Made by a program: the position numbers and the translations under genes
The notes under the pieces: model-generated
What the model was told of the DNA's origin: nothing
Databases searched by the model: none
The model's input: the letters and a program-made list of their open reading frames with translations, nothing else
Part shown: positions 43,984 through 54,020 of the stretch, piece after piece
Layout: every line of letters begins with the position of its first letter
Position numbering within the stretch: the first letter of the stretch is position 1
NCBI GenBank assembly: GCA_029239975.1
Contig: JARBTX010000016.1
Coordinates: 1-59,095, forward strand
Direction: 5' to 3'
DNA: 59,095 nucleotides
Origin: Anaerocolumna sp.
GTDB lineage: Bacteria; Bacillota; Clostridia; Lachnospirales; Lachnospiraceae

Positions 43984-45012
43984 TTATTTTATATAATTAT
44001 TAAAAAACTCATGCAAAGCTTCTACACTCTTAGCAGTTGTTGCCCATGATGTTACAAATCGTATAGCACTATTATCGTCATCTATCTTCTTTTGAACTGA
44101 GAATAAAAACTCCTTTTCAAGCTTCGCAAGTAACGCATTTGGCAAAATAGGGAAAAGTTGATTTGTTATAGGTTCTGCATAAAAAGAATATCCATTTTTT
44201 GATAGAATGGATGCAATCTCTTGAGCCATTTCATTTGCATGAGCACCTAATTCAAAAAATAAGTTATCTTGAAATAAAGCCTCAAACTGTATTCCTACTA
44301 CAAACCCCTTAGCCATTAAAGCTCCTCTTTGTTTAATAGAATAACGGAAATCAGCTTTAAGCTCTTCCTTACATATAATTAATGCCTCACCAAGCAATGC
44401 ACCGTTTTTTGTTCCACCTATATAAAATACGTCTACTAATTCAGCTATATCAGATAATTCCAGATCATTAGCTTTGCATGTTAAAGCTGAACCCATACGT
44501 GCCCCATCCATAAATAAAAGTAAACCATTTGCCTTACATATATGATGAATGGCTGCTAACTCGGCTTTTGTATAAATAGTCCCAAGTTCTGTTGAATTCG
44601 ATATATATACCATTTTGGGTTGTACCATATGTTCATCTGTATGATGATCAAGAGCCGCTTGTATGATAGCTGGTGTTAATTTTCCATCCATACATGGCAT
44701 CGCAACAACTTTATGGCCAGTAGCTTCTATTGCTCCAGTTTCATGTACATTGATATGACCTGTATCCGCTGCTATTACACATTGGTAAGATTTTAAAAAA
44801 GATGAAATAACTAATAGATTCGTCTGTGTTCCACCTGGAATAAAATGTATGTCCACATCTTCTTTATTCATCCACTTTTTAATGTATTCCTTTGCTTTTG
44901 CAGTATGTGTATCTTCACCATAACCAGTATTTTGTTCTAGATTGGCTTTCATTAATAATTCTAGCACTCTTGGATGGGCACCTTCGCTATAATCATTCAT
45001 AAAACTATACAT
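43984..45012 (-). CDS. ltaE: Low-specificity L-threonine aldolase
   Basis: 342 residues, PLP-dependent, splitting threonine to glycine and acetaldehyde. Family features: NDYSEGAHPRVLELL at the start, NTGYGEDTHTAKA, HINVHETGAIE, LLFMDGARMGSAL with the PLP aspartate, and the Schiff-base lysine in YIGGTKNGALLGE. Start ATG at 45012 is behind AAGGAGG; a longer frame begins upstream without a ribosome site. Own terminator. Confidence 0.9.
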   Translation of the reverse strand: MYSFMNDYSEGAHPRVLELLMKANLEQNTGYGEDTHTAKAKEYIKKWMNKEDVDIHFIPGGTQTNLLVISSFLKSYQCVIAADTGHINVHETGAIEATGHKVVAMPCMDGKLTPAIIQAALDHHTDEHMVQPKMVYISNSTELGTIYTKAELAAIHHICKANGLLLFMDGARMGSALTCKANDLELSDIAELVDVFYIGGTKNGALLGEALIICKEELKADFRYSIKQRGALMAKGFVVGIQFEALFQDNLFFELGAHANEMAQEIASILSKNGYSFYAEPITNQLFPILPNALLAKLEKEFLFSVQKKIDDDNSAIRFVTSWATTAKSVEALHEFFNNYIK

Positions 45013-45045
45013 AATTATCCTCCTTTTACTCGTAGCTGCGAATAG

Positions 45046-45117
45046 CAATTACAAAACATCGTACTAGTAATTATTTAGCATATAATTAAATCAATAAACT
45101 AGATTGTTTTACAATTG
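45046..45117. repeat. Deleted MITE-like element, copy G
   Basis: Ends GCAATTACAAAACATC and TGTTTTACAATTGACT with a shortened, AT-rich middle (TTTAGCATATAATTAAATC retained from the arms). The core hairpin is absent. Lies upstream of the threonine aldolase. Confidence 0.6.
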
Positions 45118-45168
45118 ACTCTTAGTTGCTAATTATACCATCGTATATATATTCTTTCTACCTTTAAT

Positions 45169-46398
45169 TTAATTATTTTGGGGTTCTGGCTTTCCAATCT
45201 CAATTAAAGTTTTATTACCTGCTAGAAAGAAACATAAGACACATAACATAATACCAGTACCGATTAAAAGCCATTCAATCTTAATATAATCAGCAATTGG
45301 TCCAAAAACGAGCATTCCCACTGGCATCATGATACTTGTAATCATTCCAAATACTCCAAATACTCTACCCATAAAGTTCTCTTCCACTTTTTGCTGAAGT
45401 AAAACGGTAAAGGTTGTATTAAAAATAGGCATCGCGAAACCACATATAGTCATAAATGTTAAGTAAATCCAAAAAACTGGTATTAAGCCAAGAGCAAAGG
45501 TACAAAAACCAATGATTAAATTTGCTAATACCATTGTATGAATCTTATTTTTAAAACCGCCCCAAGTAGCCATAAGTAAACCACCTGCCATCATCCCAAT
45601 GGAAAATGTAATTTCAATGGCAGTTAATCGCCATATATCATCACCAAAACTACGCGTAACTTGTAAAGGTGTTAAAAATGCAACTGGTGCTGCTAAAATA
45701 AAGAAAAGAGCATTAAAAATACAAAAAATCTTTATAAATTTGTGATTATTAATGTAATGAAATCCTTCTTTCATATCACCAAAATAGCTAATTTTACTCT
45801 TTTCTAACGCTTTTTTGTGTATTGGCACTTTCAAGAAAATAAGTAATATTAATACTGCTATTATAGCAGTAACAACATCAATAAAAAATATCATCTCTAT
45901 AGGTGCTTTCGTTAAAAGTAATCCGCTTAACATAGGAGAAACTAACATTACCAATGATTGAATGCTACTATTTGTTGCATTAACTTTCGTTAAACTCTCT
46001 TCAGGTACAAGTTGCGGTATAAAAGCCGAAATTGCTGGAGTTTGTATTCCAGAACCAACGGAACGTATTACGGAGACAATAAAAAACATCCATAAATCAT
46101 GAAAGCCCATAAGAAAAAGTATAGCAACGATTAAAGTTGAAATTGCAATTAATGAATCAGATAACATAATCAATAATTTTCGGTTATATCGATCCGCCCA
46201 AACCCCTGCGAATGGAGAAAGAAAGAACGTTGGTAGAAACCCACATATGATTGATATTGTCATCATAATTCCTGATTGAGTCTTTAATGTAATATACCAC
46301 ATAATTGCATATTGCACCAAGGAAGAACCCAAAAGAGAGATTGTCTGACTTGTTAAAAATAAAATCGTATCTTTTTTCCAATTTCTATTCGTATTCAA
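45169..46398 (-). CDS. MFS transporter, macrolide-efflux-like
   Basis: 409 residues, 12 hydrophobic segments, with the MFS loop motif GVWADRYNRKLLIM between helices 2 and 3. Similar in layout to MefA/permease-type drug exporters; the substrate is unknown. Start is TTG, 4 bases after GGAGGT; no ATG nearby. Confidence 0.85.
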   Translation of the reverse strand: MNTNRNWKKDTILFLTSQTISLLGSSLVQYAIMWYITLKTQSGIMMTISIICGFLPTFFLSPFAGVWADRYNRKLLIMLSDSLIAISTLIVAILFLMGFHDLWMFFIVSVIRSVGSGIQTPAISAFIPQLVPEESLTKVNATNSSIQSLVMLVSPMLSGLLLTKAPIEMIFFIDVVTAIIAVLILLIFLKVPIHKKALEKSKISYFGDMKEGFHYINNHKFIKIFCIFNALFFILAAPVAFLTPLQVTRSFGDDIWRLTAIEITFSIGMMAGGLLMATWGGFKNKIHTMVLANLIIGFCTFALGLIPVFWIYLTFMTICGFAMPIFNTTFTVLLQQKVEENFMGRVFGVFGMITSIMMPVGMLVFGPIADYIKIEWLLIGTGIMLCVLCFFLAGNKTLIEIGKPEPQNN

Positions 46399-46633
46399 TG
46401 TTACCTCCAGGTTATTTTTAAATTTTTCATAAGTATATTTTATAAATGAAACATATTAAATGTACTATTCCCAATTATAAACCGATTTCTTATTTTATTT
46501 CAATAAAAAGCTTGTAAATTCTTTAATTATTTCCTTTTTTAGGTATAATTTTATAATAGCAATTAATTATTATAGGTATATACAATTGATTGGAAAATAT
46601 CATTGATTGGAATATATCATTAATATTTTTAGT

Positions 46634-46771
46634 CATTTGCGAAACATCAAAGTTATATAATTTTTCATACATTTTCACATGATTTTAGCTGATTCGTGTC
46701 CTTAGATAACTGAAGCAGAAAATTCATATAATAGTATAATTAATTCGATAAACCATATCATTTTGAAATTA
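46634..46771. repeat. Palindromic MITE-like element, copy E (diverged)
   Basis: Left end CATTTGCGAAACATC, core TTTAGCTGATTCGTGTCC...GATAACTGAAGCAGAAAA, return arm and right end ATTTTGAAATTACC. Full length but degenerate. Lies between the MFS gene and the small membrane gene at 46803. Confidence 0.6.
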
Positions 46772-46802
46772 CCTATCAATCTATAAAAAGGGGGGTATCT
46801 GT

Positions 46803-47006
46803 ATAAATAATTGGAAATATATTATAGGGCGCATTTTCATGGGAATCGGGTTGATACTTTTAGCAATAAAGTTATGGTTTATAGAAATATTTAATTTAAA
46901 CCAAAAAACCGGAGAAACATTATTAGTAATATCAATTATATTAAATGTTTCAGCTATTCTAATTTTTATACTAACGAAGAAACCGAAAGAAAAATCAAGA
47001 TTATAA
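46803..47006 (+). CDS. Small membrane protein (start AUA or internal ATG)
   Basis: 55 residues if started at the ATG at 46839 (weak AGGG 10 bases upstream), 67 if started at ATA 46803, which stands 7 bases after the strong AAAAGGGGGG. The upstream codons (NNWKYIIGRIF) look like coding sequence continuing into the first helix. Two hydrophobic segments (GIGLILLAIKLWFIEIF and LLVISIILNVSAILIFIL) and a basic tail KKPKEKSRL. A good terminator follows. No family recognised. Confidence 0.6.
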   Translation: MNNWKYIIGRIFMGIGLILLAIKLWFIEIFNLNQKTGETLLVISIILNVSAILIFILTKKPKEKSRL

Positions 47007-47012
47007 AAATTA

Positions 47013-47062
47013 GGACTATATAAAATTATGGTATTTTCATACTACAAAATTTTATATAGTCC
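47013..47062 (+). terminator. Terminator of the small membrane gene
   Basis: Perfect 15-bp stem GGACTATATAAAATT / AATTTTATATAGTCC, then a T run on the plus strand. It supports the upstream small ORF being a real gene. Confidence 0.88.
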
Positions 47063-47126
47063 ATTTTTATTTAATTGGTAGTTCATACTATAAAAATGAA
47101 ATCTTTTATGAATGTAATATAGATAG

Positions 47127-47160
47127 TTATTACGTATTGGTTATTACGTATTGGTTATTA
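47127..47160. repeat. Short tandem repeat of 14 bp
   Basis: Two tandem copies of TTATTACGTATTGG plus a partial third, next to the stop codon of the PhnB-like gene. Probably slippage; no function visible. Confidence 0.75.
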
Positions 47161-47170
47161 CATAAAGTTA

Positions 47171-47599
47171 TTACATATTAGTTTGTTCATTTTCATAACT
47201 TAATTGCCAACCAACACCGAATTTATCGGTTAGAGATCCATAACATTTACTCCAAAAAGTTTCCCCAAGTTCCATTTGTATCGTTCCGCCTTCTTTTAAC
47301 TTTGAATAGACGGATTTTATTTCATCCATATCCTTACTATTTATAACAATAGTAATATTATCACCTTGAGTTAATGGCATCTCGGCAGGTGTATCAGAAA
47401 ACATAAACTTCATTTCGTGAATAATTAGAAATGTGTGCATAATCATTTTTTTTGATTCTTCTGATAGTGGAAAATTGGGATCCGCTGGCGCATCACCAAA
47501 AGTCATAATTGGTTGTTTACTAACTTGAAATGCTTCAGCATAAAAATCAACAGCCTCACGGCAATTACCTCTGAAATTAATATAAACACTAACTGACAT
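47171..47599 (-). CDS. PhnB-like VOC-superfamily protein
   Basis: 142 residues. Starts MSVSVYINFRGNCREAVDFYAEAF (ends shown: MSVSVYINF ... DFYAEAF), with FMFSDTPAE in the middle and TFWSKCYGSLTDKFGVGWQL at the end, the PhnB/glyoxalase-like pattern of a βαβββ fold. Function unknown for this family. AAAGGAG ribosome site. The AraC-type gene is divergent ~300 bp away. Confidence 0.85.
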   Translation of the reverse strand: MSVSVYINFRGNCREAVDFYAEAFQVSKQPIMTFGDAPADPNFPLSEESKKMIMHTFLIIHEMKFMFSDTPAEMPLTQGDNITIVINSKDMDEIKSVYSKLKEGGTIQMELGETFWSKCYGSLTDKFGVGWQLSYENEQTNM

Positions 47600-47900
47600 T
47601 GTAAATCTCCTTTAAAATAAATTATAGTTTAGAAATTTTTATTAGTATCCGCGCGTAATGGTGAAATATACCTTATGACTTCTATTTTTGATATATTCAC
47701 TCTTTAATTAACGAATAAACTTTTTGCTTTTTTCATTATTACTTGTATAATTTTATTAGACGTTTAGCAAATGAAGTCAAGAAATTTAAATTCTCTTTCT
47801 TTATAATTATCACATAAGGTAGTGGTAATACATTCTTTAACAAAACAGTTTTAATCAGAATTGATTTAAAATCAATGACGTTAAGCAGAATGGAGGTAAT

Positions 47901-48818
47901 ATGAATCAGGTGGAAGCAATTTTAGCAGTACAACGGATGCAGGAATATATTGACAAACACTTAAATGATGTAATCACATTAAAACAACTATCGGATGTTG
48001 CAGGATATTCACCCTGGCATTCCAATCGAATCTTTAAAGATTTAATAGGAAAAAGTCCTTTTGATTACATTCGATCATTACGTTTAACCAAAGCTGCACT
48101 CCTTTTACGTGACGAGAAGTATAAAATTATTGATGTAGCTTTAGATTTTGTATTTGACTCACATGAAGGTTTTACAAGAGCTTTTTCCAAAGAATTTGGT
48201 TTATCCCCCAAAAAATACAGTCAAAAAACTCCACCCATTCAATTGTTTATGCCTGAAAAGATATTAAACTACTACCAATTTAAAAATAAAGGAGAATTAA
48301 AAATGAATAATCAAAAAGAAAAAGTAACAGTATTCGTGCAGGTAATTGAACGCCCTGAACGTAAGGTCCTATTAAAACGTGGTGTAAAGGCAAGCGAGTA
48401 CTTTGAGTACTGTGAAGAAGTAAGTTGTGATGTTTGGGCATTACTTACTAGTGTTAAAGAAGCTTTATATGAACCAATTGGTATGTGGTTACCAAAACAC
48501 TTAATAAAACCAGGTACTTCTGAGTATGTTCAAGGTGTAGAGCTTCCACTTGACTATAATAATGTAGTACCCGAAGGTTTCGAGTTAATTAACTTACCAT
48601 CATGCAAAATGATGATATTCCAAGGTGCTCCTTACAATGATGATGATTTTGAAGAAAAAATCGGTGAAGTTTGGGAAGCGATTGATAGTTATAACCCATC
48701 TTTATACGGTTTTGAATGGGCACCGGATGAAGCTCCAAGATTTCAATTAGCTCCTATGGGATACCGTGGTTATATTGAAGCAAGACCAGTAAAATCAATT
48801 AATAAAGGTATTCTATAA
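47901..48818 (+). CDS. AraC-family regulator with GyrI-like effector-binding domain
   Basis: 305 residues. N-terminal ~105: AraC double helix-turn-helix (LKQLSDVAGYSPWHSNRIFKDL as first HTH, ends LKQLSDVAGY and RIFKDL; AFSKEFGLSPKKY as second). Residues ~140-300: GyrI-like domain that in relatives binds small molecules. TGGAGG ribosome site. The 47600-47900 gap holds no other gene and may carry its operator. Confidence 0.87.
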   Translation: MNQVEAILAVQRMQEYIDKHLNDVITLKQLSDVAGYSPWHSNRIFKDLIGKSPFDYIRSLRLTKAALLLRDEKYKIIDVALDFVFDSHEGFTRAFSKEFGLSPKKYSQKTPPIQLFMPEKILNYYQFKNKGELKMNNQKEKVTVFVQVIERPERKVLLKRGVKASEYFEYCEEVSCDVWALLTSVKEALYEPIGMWLPKHLIKPGTSEYVQGVELPLDYNNVVPEGFELINLPSCKMMIFQGAPYNDDDFEEKIGEVWEAIDSYNPSLYGFEWAPDEAPRFQLAPMGYRGYIEARPVKSINKGIL

Positions 48819-48873
48819 TTTTAATGAATAAAATCTTAATTACGAATTTATACATCAAATGATGCTTTATAAA

Positions 48874-48903
48874 AAATGGCTGTCGCAATAACGACAGCCA
48901 TTT
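48874..48903. terminator. Bidirectional terminator between the AraC-type and EFR1 genes
   Basis: Perfect stem AAATGGCTGTCG / CGACAGCCATTT, 6-nt loop, between convergent genes. Confidence 0.85.
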
Positions 48904-48907
48904 CTAC

Positions 48908-49693
48908 TTATTTTCCTAATTCATCAATCTTAATATTGGGATTATGGTATCTACCACGTTTCTCTGTGGCTTTTCCATATTCAATTGCTTTCACTGGGCA
49001 CAAGTTAATGCAGGCTAAGCACTGCGTGCATTTATTACCCCAGATAGGTTTATCTTTTACTACAATTGTTTTTGAATTACATACCTTTTCGCATATTCCA
49101 CAAGATGTGCAATTATCGTTGGCGTAAAACTTTTTCGTACTTGGATTATAGTTACTAAAAGCCAAACCAACCAATGAAGTAATTACATTATGTGTACCTT
49201 TCTCCAAAACAAATATATCTTTTTGTCTATTCTCTATGATTTGATTAATATCAATTAAAAATGATCCTATCTCAGATAATTTTTTCTCTGATTCGTAAGG
49301 AGAGTCAACATCCATTCCAAGCAACATATAATTACTTGGCATAACAACTGAAAAACCACTATCTAAGTGTATGTTTTGCTTCACTAGTTTTTTATCTAGC
49401 ATCTCCATAGTTTTACCTATATTTTCACCACATGTAACTACGGAAAATACATAAGCATCATTCACATTATTTATCTTAAGTTTTTTAATAAAGTCTAATA
49501 CCATTTTGGGTGGTGCCCAACCATAAACTGGAAATATAAAACCGACTAATTCTTCTGGTTTTAATGAAAACTCAAACTGATCTTCTCCACTGTTCATCAA
49601 GGATGCTATAGAGATTAATGTATCTTCTTGATATGTAGCTATATTTTTTGCTACTTGTAGTGAATTTCCTGTTCCTGAAAAATAAAATATCAT
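48908..49693 (-). CDS. EFR1-type flavodoxin/ferredoxin protein
   Basis: 261 residues. N-terminal flavodoxin-like FMN domain (FYFSGTGNSLQVAKNIA, FPVYGWAPP), C-terminal pair of [4Fe-4S] sites (NCTSCGICEKVCNSKTI and KCTQCLACINLCPVKAI). The family is common in anaerobes and probably moves electrons between flavin and Fe-S partners; the partner is unknown. AGGAG ribosome site. Confidence 0.9.
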   Translation of the reverse strand: MIFYFSGTGNSLQVAKNIATYQEDTLISIASLMNSGEDQFEFSLKPEELVGFIFPVYGWAPPKMVLDFIKKLKINNVNDAYVFSVVTCGENIGKTMEMLDKKLVKQNIHLDSGFSVVMPSNYMLLGMDVDSPYESEKKLSEIGSFLIDINQIIENRQKDIFVLEKGTHNVITSLVGLAFSNYNPSTKKFYANDNCTSCGICEKVCNSKTIVVKDKPIWGNKCTQCLACINLCPVKAIEYGKATEKRGRYHNPNIKIDELGK

Positions 49694-49844
49694 ATTATTT
49701 TTCTCCTAATTCTAATCAACTTATCGACTTGCTGATCGCATTAACATGCTGAAATTCTAGTAATATGTAATATCTGATTAGTTAATAGTAAATCATATAG
49801 GAGCCTTTTGTCAAGCGAACAAGATTTTTTGTAATTATTTATAT

Positions 49845-50861
49845 TCAAGCCACAATATAAGCTAATGATGCTGCAGTAAGTCCTGAGCCTACACTGCAAA
49901 ACACTAATAAATCACCTGATTCAATGTCACCTGAATCTATAGCATGATAATATGCTAGCAATGGACTGCTTGTCCCCGTATACGCATAGTGATTACCTAC
50001 ATACTTGAATTGTTCTACTGGATACCTTAGTGTATTTGCAACGTTTTTAATCGCATCTTCTGAAAATTGTGTCATAAATATCATTCTGGCTTGGTCAACA
50101 TTATAATCATTATCCTCTAATACTTGTTTTATTATTTCACCACATCTACCTTCTGCTTCTGTAGTATCAAATGGCTCCCATTTCCAACGCTTTTTCTCAT
50201 CAGGAATGGCAGGGTTATAAATATTTGACATACCGCATTCAGGCATAAGTATATAATCTTTTAGATCTGTTCGTGTTGCATAAACAGAATCGATAAAACC
50301 TACTTTTTTATCTGTAGTTATGGATTCTAGTATGACAGCAACTGCTGCATCACCTAAACCACCATAGGTTATTGGGTCAGTATTTAATCCATAATGATGA
50401 ATCATAGTTGAACCTACCACCAAGAGTTTGTTTAATCGCTTATTGCATCTCATTAATGCTTGTGCTTGATCTAATGCTACAACCATTCCAACACAATTTG
50501 CATTTAAATCATATACTGTATGAGCATTATCAGCTCCAAGAGCCTCGCGTAATATGAGCGCATTGGTTGGTGATGTATATTCTGGTGTATCGGTACTAAA
50601 GATAATTCCATCTAAATCTTTTATTTCAATGTTAGCTCTTTCTATTGCCGATTTACTTGCTTGGGTCGCCATAGTTATAACATTTTCATTTGGAAAATCT
50701 GCAATATAGCGTTCTTTTCTTCCAAGGTGTTGCAGTAAGTGAGATACTCTCTCCCCTAAAGTTTCATCGAACTGCTTAAAATGCTCTACAAAAAATTCGT
50801 TCTCAACCTTTTTTTCTGGGTGGTAAATACCCACCGCTCTAATAACAATTCCCTTATTCAT
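49845..50861 (-). CDS. KAS III (FabH)-like condensing enzyme lacking the catalytic histidine
   Basis: 338 residues. The thiolase-fold nucleophile is present (C in DLNANCVGMVVAL), and the Asn site probably corresponds to VGNHYAYTGTSSP. Where FabH has the HQAN motif, this protein reads MTQFSEDAIK, so the histidine is replaced by threonine. Such changes occur in condensing-enzyme relatives that do acyl or hydrolytic transfer rather than decarboxylative condensation. Single gene, AGGAGGT ribosome site, no fatty-acid genes nearby; not the housekeeping FabH. Confidence 0.82.
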   Translation of the reverse strand: MNKGIVIRAVGIYHPEKKVENEFFVEHFKQFDETLGERVSHLLQHLGRKERYIADFPNENVITMATQASKSAIERANIEIKDLDGIIFSTDTPEYTSPTNALILREALGADNAHTVYDLNANCVGMVVALDQAQALMRCNKRLNKLLVVGSTMIHHYGLNTDPITYGGLGDAAVAVILESITTDKKVGFIDSVYATRTDLKDYILMPECGMSNIYNPAIPDEKKRWKWEPFDTTEAEGRCGEIIKQVLEDNDYNVDQARMIFMTQFSEDAIKNVANTLRYPVEQFKYVGNHYAYTGTSSPLLAYYHAIDSGDIESGDLLVFCSVGSGLTAASLAYIVA

Positions 50862-50982
50862 GTATCTGTACCTCCTAAAATTATATTATTGCAATAGAAG
50901 AAAAAATAGCAATTTGCTATATCTATTGTTATTCAAAAATTTACTTAACAAATTAAAAGGAGCTTTTTCGATTGTAAATAAT

Positions 50983-52473
50983 TTATTTCTCTGTAATCAT
51001 AATATTTAAATCATGAACTAACGTATCTAATTCTTGTAAACTTTTAGAAATACTTTGTATCTTTTGGTTTTGTCCATCTGCATTTGCCACAATATCGTTA
51101 ATAGCATTTGAAATGTTGCCGGTAGAATCTGCTATCTCTTTTGTCTGACCTGCCACAATTTTTGAATTATTATTTAAATCGTAAATCTTTTGATGCACAT
51201 TATTTATATTCACCATTACATTGGAATTAAATTGTGATATTTGCTCAAATGTTTTGATTGTACTATCCGTGTATTCTTTGCTTTCATTCATAACAGTTTG
51301 GCCAATCGTTATTTTTTGAGCTATTTGAGATGAATTTGTCAACAAGTTATGAAGGATTTGACCAATCATTCCAACACTCTCTGCACTTCTTTCCGCTAAT
51401 TTACGTATTTCTTCAGCTACTACAGTGAACCCTTTACCTTGCTCCCCTGCTCTAGCTGCTTCAATGCTAGCATTTAAAGATAAAAGATTGGTTTGTTGAG
51501 CAATACTATCAATACTTGTTAGTATTTCTTCAATACTTTGATTTTGATTATTAAATTCTAGCATAAGATTTGCCGTATCATCAATAATTTCATTCAATAC
51601 ATCAAATTTACCTGTCATCAATTTTAAAGTTGTATTTCCATTATCTATAATTTTTGAATTGTCACTGGCTATTTGCTGCAACTCACTTGCCGCATCCACA
51701 ATATCAACTGTATGTTTATAATTAATGTCCATATATTCTTGAATTGCTTCTGCACTACAGTATTGTTCTTCTGTACTAGCCGCCACCTCATTAAATGATA
51801 CACTCATTTCTTCAGATACCTTTGCTGTCGCTGCCATATCTAGTTTTACTTGATCACTAAAATTCTTTAAAAATTGTACAGATTCTGTAATTCTATGTAA
51901 TATATTATTTAAGAAACTACTATTTTCTTTTACTTCATGATATTGCTGTCTAGTTTCTTCTTGTAATTTTGTTATTAATGCCACTAATTCATAAAGTATA
52001 ACACCTGCTAATGCCATGTAAAATAAAATAATTAATAACCCTTGCATACTATTATAGCCAACAAACATTTCCTTACCATAAATATTATAAAAGGTAAAAA
52101 TCATGATTAAATTCACAATATAAGTAAGTACAATAAAGGATTTTTTTAAAAATAGACTAATAAAGATTAAATCAAAAAATAAAAGAAAAATGCTGTTTAG
52201 ACTAGGATCTACATATGTTATCACTATGGCGTGTAAAATAAGACCCCAAAATGCAATATGTTTTGTCCATGTTACCATGATTTTCTTAATTGATATAAAT
52301 GTAAATATCAACGCTACTGTGGTCCCTAATGTTAATAACACTAAAATAACATTAAGAGGTGATCCTCCAAAATAATTACAAATAACACCTAATATTACAG
52401 ATACCCATAAAACTTTTGTTGCAATTACATTTTGAGCCATTTGTATCTTTAACTTTTCGTCTTTTTGGTTCAT
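50983..52473 (-). CDS. Methyl-accepting chemotaxis protein with multi-helix membrane domain
   Basis: 496 residues. Five or six closely spaced helices (~20-185) with almost no extracellular loop, then a cytoplasmic signalling domain with the conserved tip [24 protein letters not shown] (ends [10 protein letters not shown] and GEQGKGF) and [13 protein letters not shown]. The ligand may be sensed within the membrane. Start ATG at 52473 is behind AAGGAAAGGGG. Monocistronic. Confidence 0.9.
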   Translation of the reverse strand: MNQKDEKLKIQMAQNVIATKVLWVSVILGVICNYFGGSPLNVILVLLTLGTTVALIFTFISIKKIMVTWTKHIAFWGLILHAIVITYVDPSLNSIFLLFFDLIFISLFLKKSFIVLTYIVNLIMIFTFYNIYGKEMFVGYNSMQGLLIILFYMALAGVILYELVALITKLQEETRQQYHEVKENSSFLNNILHRITESVQFLKNFSDQVKLDMAATAKVSEEMSVSFNEVAASTEEQYCSAEAIQEYMDINYKHTVDIVDAASELQQIASDNSKIIDNGNTTLKLMTGKFDVLNEIIDDTANLMLEFNNQNQSIEEILTSIDSIAQQTNLLSLNASIEAARAGEQGKGFTVVAEEIRKLAERSAESVGMIGQILHNLLTNSSQIAQKITIGQTVMNESKEYTDSTIKTFEQISQFNSNVMVNINNVHQKIYDLNNNSKIVAGQTKEIADSTGNISNAINDIVANADGQNQKIQSISKSLQELDTLVHDLNIMITEK

Positions 52474-52629
52474 TATATACCCCTTTCCTTTGTACACTAC
52501 TAGTTTCAACTATTTCTCGTATATAGTAATCCCAAGGTAAAAACTAGCATAATTTACCATAATTATACCAATATTGGTATTATTTTTAAATAGTAAAAAT
52601 TGATTACTTTATATTTGTTTATATAAAAC

Positions 52630-52665
52630 AAAAAAGGTTATCTTGAAAATAAGATAACCTTTTTT
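52630..52665. terminator. Bidirectional terminator downstream of the GH105 gene
   Basis: AAAAAAGGTTATCTT / AAGATAACCTTTTTT, symmetrical T tails; it lies downstream of the GH105 gene and upstream of the chemotaxis gene. Confidence 0.88.
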
Positions 52666-52723
52666 AACTAACAATAATATAGTAATAACATATAATAAAA
52701 ATTAAAATGTTTGGAAATGCTTT

Positions 52724-53683
52724 TTATTTCTTTATTTTATAATACTGATCTGCTACAGATTCCATCAGCAAATAAAATGCTTGTCCTTCTGGAGCAACAC
52801 CAGGTTTATTGAATTCTGGTGCTCCACACACATCTTGGACTAATCCATATTCATCCACCTTTTTGTTCGCTGCATCTCTTAAACTTACAGCTATAGCTTC
52901 CATGTCAGGTTGAAGCCAACCACTTAATAATCCCCTATAAATTGTATAAGCTACCATTTGTGATAGATTCGTTTCAACAAAGGTTTCTTTGTTATTAATG
53001 ACATCATGGAATAAACCATCATATCTTACATATTTTAAAATATTATTTAATAAGTCTGTTACCATATGAATAAGTTCATCTTTTTCATTCTTCATTTCAT
53101 TAGGGAGTAAATCAATAATTCTTGCTATACCAGCGATTGCCCATCCATTACCTACACCCCAAAAATCCTTTCGGATATATTCTTTTTTACTATCGTCCCA
53201 CATATGACTTAATAAGCCATATTCTTCATTGTATAAGGCTTCCCAGTAACCTTTCACTTGCTTTAGTGCTTCTTCATACTGTCCTACTGATGCTAAGAAA
53301 GGTGGCAACATATACATAGAATCAATCCAAAATTCTGGTTTTGTTGTTAAATGATATAATACTCCCTTTTCATTTCTTGGTGCTTTTATTAAAGCCCATT
53401 CTAATAATTTCTCATAAGCTATTTTTAAATCATTGCTATTGGTTTTTAGATAAGCATGATATAAAGCTTCTCCTGTGGAACAAGGATCTGTTACTGCATC
53501 CGTATATCCTATTGTAGCAGCACGTCCATCTACCATTTGTCGATATGCTGCTTCTTTGGCTAAAGCAATAACAACTTCCATCTCACCCAATTCTAAAAAC
53601 GCCTGCATAGTAACACCTTGTTCCCAAGAATATCTTTGCATTGCAAGAAGCGCTAATTTTGCTTTCTCTAGATTATTTTTCAT
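52724..53683 (-). CDS. Glycoside hydrolase family 105-like unsaturated glycuronyl hydrolase
   Basis: 319 residues, (α/α)6-barrel. Family features: MQRYSWEQGVTMQAFLE, FWIDSMYMLPPFLA with the candidate catalytic Asp, DFWGVGNGWAIAGIARI, and PEGQAFYLLME near the end. GH105/GH88 enzymes remove 4,5-unsaturated uronic acids from pectin-lyase products. No signal peptide, so it acts in the cytoplasm. GGGAGAAG ribosome site. Confidence 0.88.
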   Translation of the reverse strand: MKNNLEKAKLALLAMQRYSWEQGVTMQAFLELGEMEVVIALAKEAAYRQMVDGRAATIGYTDAVTDPCSTGEALYHAYLKTNSNDLKIAYEKLLEWALIKAPRNEKGVLYHLTTKPEFWIDSMYMLPPFLASVGQYEEALKQVKGYWEALYNEEYGLLSHMWDDSKKEYIRKDFWGVGNGWAIAGIARIIDLLPNEMKNEKDELIHMVTDLLNNILKYVRYDGLFHDVINNKETFVETNLSQMVAYTIYRGLLSGWLQPDMEAIAVSLRDAANKKVDEYGLVQDVCGAPEFNKPGVAPEGQAFYLLMESVADQYYKIKK

Positions 53684-53815
53684 ATAACTTCTCCCATTCT
53701 ACTTTTATTAATTTTTGTATCCTATTTATATATGAAATAATATTTATAACTTTAATTATTAAATACTCTTCCCTTGAATATTATGTCAGATTTTCTGGAT
53801 TTTTTCAACATAAGT

Positions 53816-53855
53816 AAAAGGACTTTTACATCCTATATTATGTAAAAGTCCTTTT
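53816..53855. terminator. Terminator downstream of the GH16 gene
   Basis: Perfect 15-bp stem AAAAGGACTTTTACA / TGTAAAAGTCCTTTT; ends the GH16 gene on the minus strand. Between it and the GH16 stop, 53888-54020 holds degenerate repeats of the gene's last codons. Confidence 0.85.
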
Positions 53856-54020
53856 ATATTAATAATATCATTTCATACTGTAAATGTTTTATTTACTCAT
53901 TATTACGTTTAAGTACTCAATTTTTAAGTTGTACTTGCTCTTTGTTAATTGCTACTTACTCAATTGTTACTTTTACACTTTCTCGGTTGTTATTTACTTA
54001 CTTAGTTTATATTTACACAC

